From Symbiodinium natans (lineage: Eukaryota > Sar > Dinophyceae > Suessiales > Symbiodiniaceae): DNA of 64,000 nucleotides. The stretch covers positions 1-64,000 of the forward strand of contig CAJNDS010002597.1 of NCBI GenBank assembly GCA_905221605.1, written 5' to 3'. Below the pieces are notes generated by a model. The model saw only the letters and a program-made list of their open reading frames with translations. It ran no database searches and had not been told where the DNA came from. Shown here piece by piece: positions 63,901 to 64,000 of the stretch. A program made the position numbers and the translations under genes. Every line of letters begins with the position of its first letter. The first letter of the stretch is position 1.

Positions 63901-64000
63901 GTTCAGGGTTTAGGGCTGAGGATCGCAATGCCCAACTCACCCTGAAACCTTTAAACCCCAAAACCATGAAGGTCATGAAACATCACAGCCCTCAACACCC

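Noticed and set aside
1-64000. Relict dinoflagellate spliced leader (CCATTTTGGCTCAAG) near gene starts
   Set aside because: I looked for it and its core TTTGGCTCAAG upstream of the b561, PhyH-like, S28 and ALDH starts and saw no copy by eye. A computed search would be decisive.

Overview
This is nuclear DNA from a eukaryote with many small exons, most likely a dinoflagellate and perhaps a relative of Symbiodiniaceae. Four things point there. (1) All genes I could recognise lie on the minus strand, as in the one-way gene arrays of dinoflagellates. (2) Most intron boundaries that homology fixes use GC or GA instead of GT as donor, with AG|G acceptors, as described for dinoflagellates. (3) TTTAGGG-type telomere-like repeats, the kind dinoflagellates use at telomeres, are scattered through almost every intron. 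(4) The left edge holds a LINE-type retroelement with a dinoflagellate-like reverse transcriptase motif. I saw no rRNA, tRNA, bacterial operon or CRISPR array. Gene models were built by eye: peptides with family motifs were read on the minus strand and joined where phase and splice sites agreed. Most long open frames in the window are chance frames, and the real coding signal is short exons of about 27 to 160 nt.

Layout, with genes transcribed from high to low coordinates: 1-600, LINE endonuclease and reverse-transcriptase fragments. 0.6-4.9 kb, mostly unassigned. 4.9-5.6 kb, single-exon cytochrome b561-like gene. 6.3-10.6 kb, coiled-coil gene of many small exons. 11.4-16.2 kb, HAD phosphatase of the phosphoglycolate/4-nitrophenyl phosphatase type. 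17-19.4 kb, unassigned, with some exon-like pieces. 19.6-24.6 kb, low-complexity coiled-coil exons with Thr-Glu-Ser and poly-Thr tracts. 25-29.3 kb, unassigned exons. 29.65-31.97 kb, catechol O-methyltransferase-like gene. 32.5-36.4 kb, phytanoyl-CoA dioxygenase-like gene. 37.9-42.1 kb, secreted serine carboxypeptidase of family S28. 42.4-43.1 kb, aminoglycoside-phosphotransferase-fold kinase fragment. 43.45-51.23 kb, aldehyde dehydrogenase of about 26 exons ending in the peroxisomal signal SKL. 51.5-54.16 kb, unrecognised gene with a clear start exon. 55-56.9 kb, unrecognised membrane-protein exons. 57-64 kb, scattered exons including a Lys/Asp-rich C-terminus and a minisatellite.

The most interesting signal is in the introns. 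Telomere-like repeats tend to lie as CCCTAAA units 8-45 nt before acceptors and as TTTAGGG units just after donors, read on the coding strand. In two cases the repeat GTTTAGGG seems to be the donor itself. One S28 intron is a telomere-like array flanked by an exact 14-bp duplication of exon sequence. Three families of 70-117 bp inverted-repeat elements also recur inside introns. Together this looks like continuing intron gain or remodelling by foldback and telomere-repeat sequences. I see no metabolic pathway linking the genes, although the SKL-tagged aldehyde dehydrogenase, the dioxygenase and the phosphatase would all suit peroxisomal or photorespiratory metabolism.
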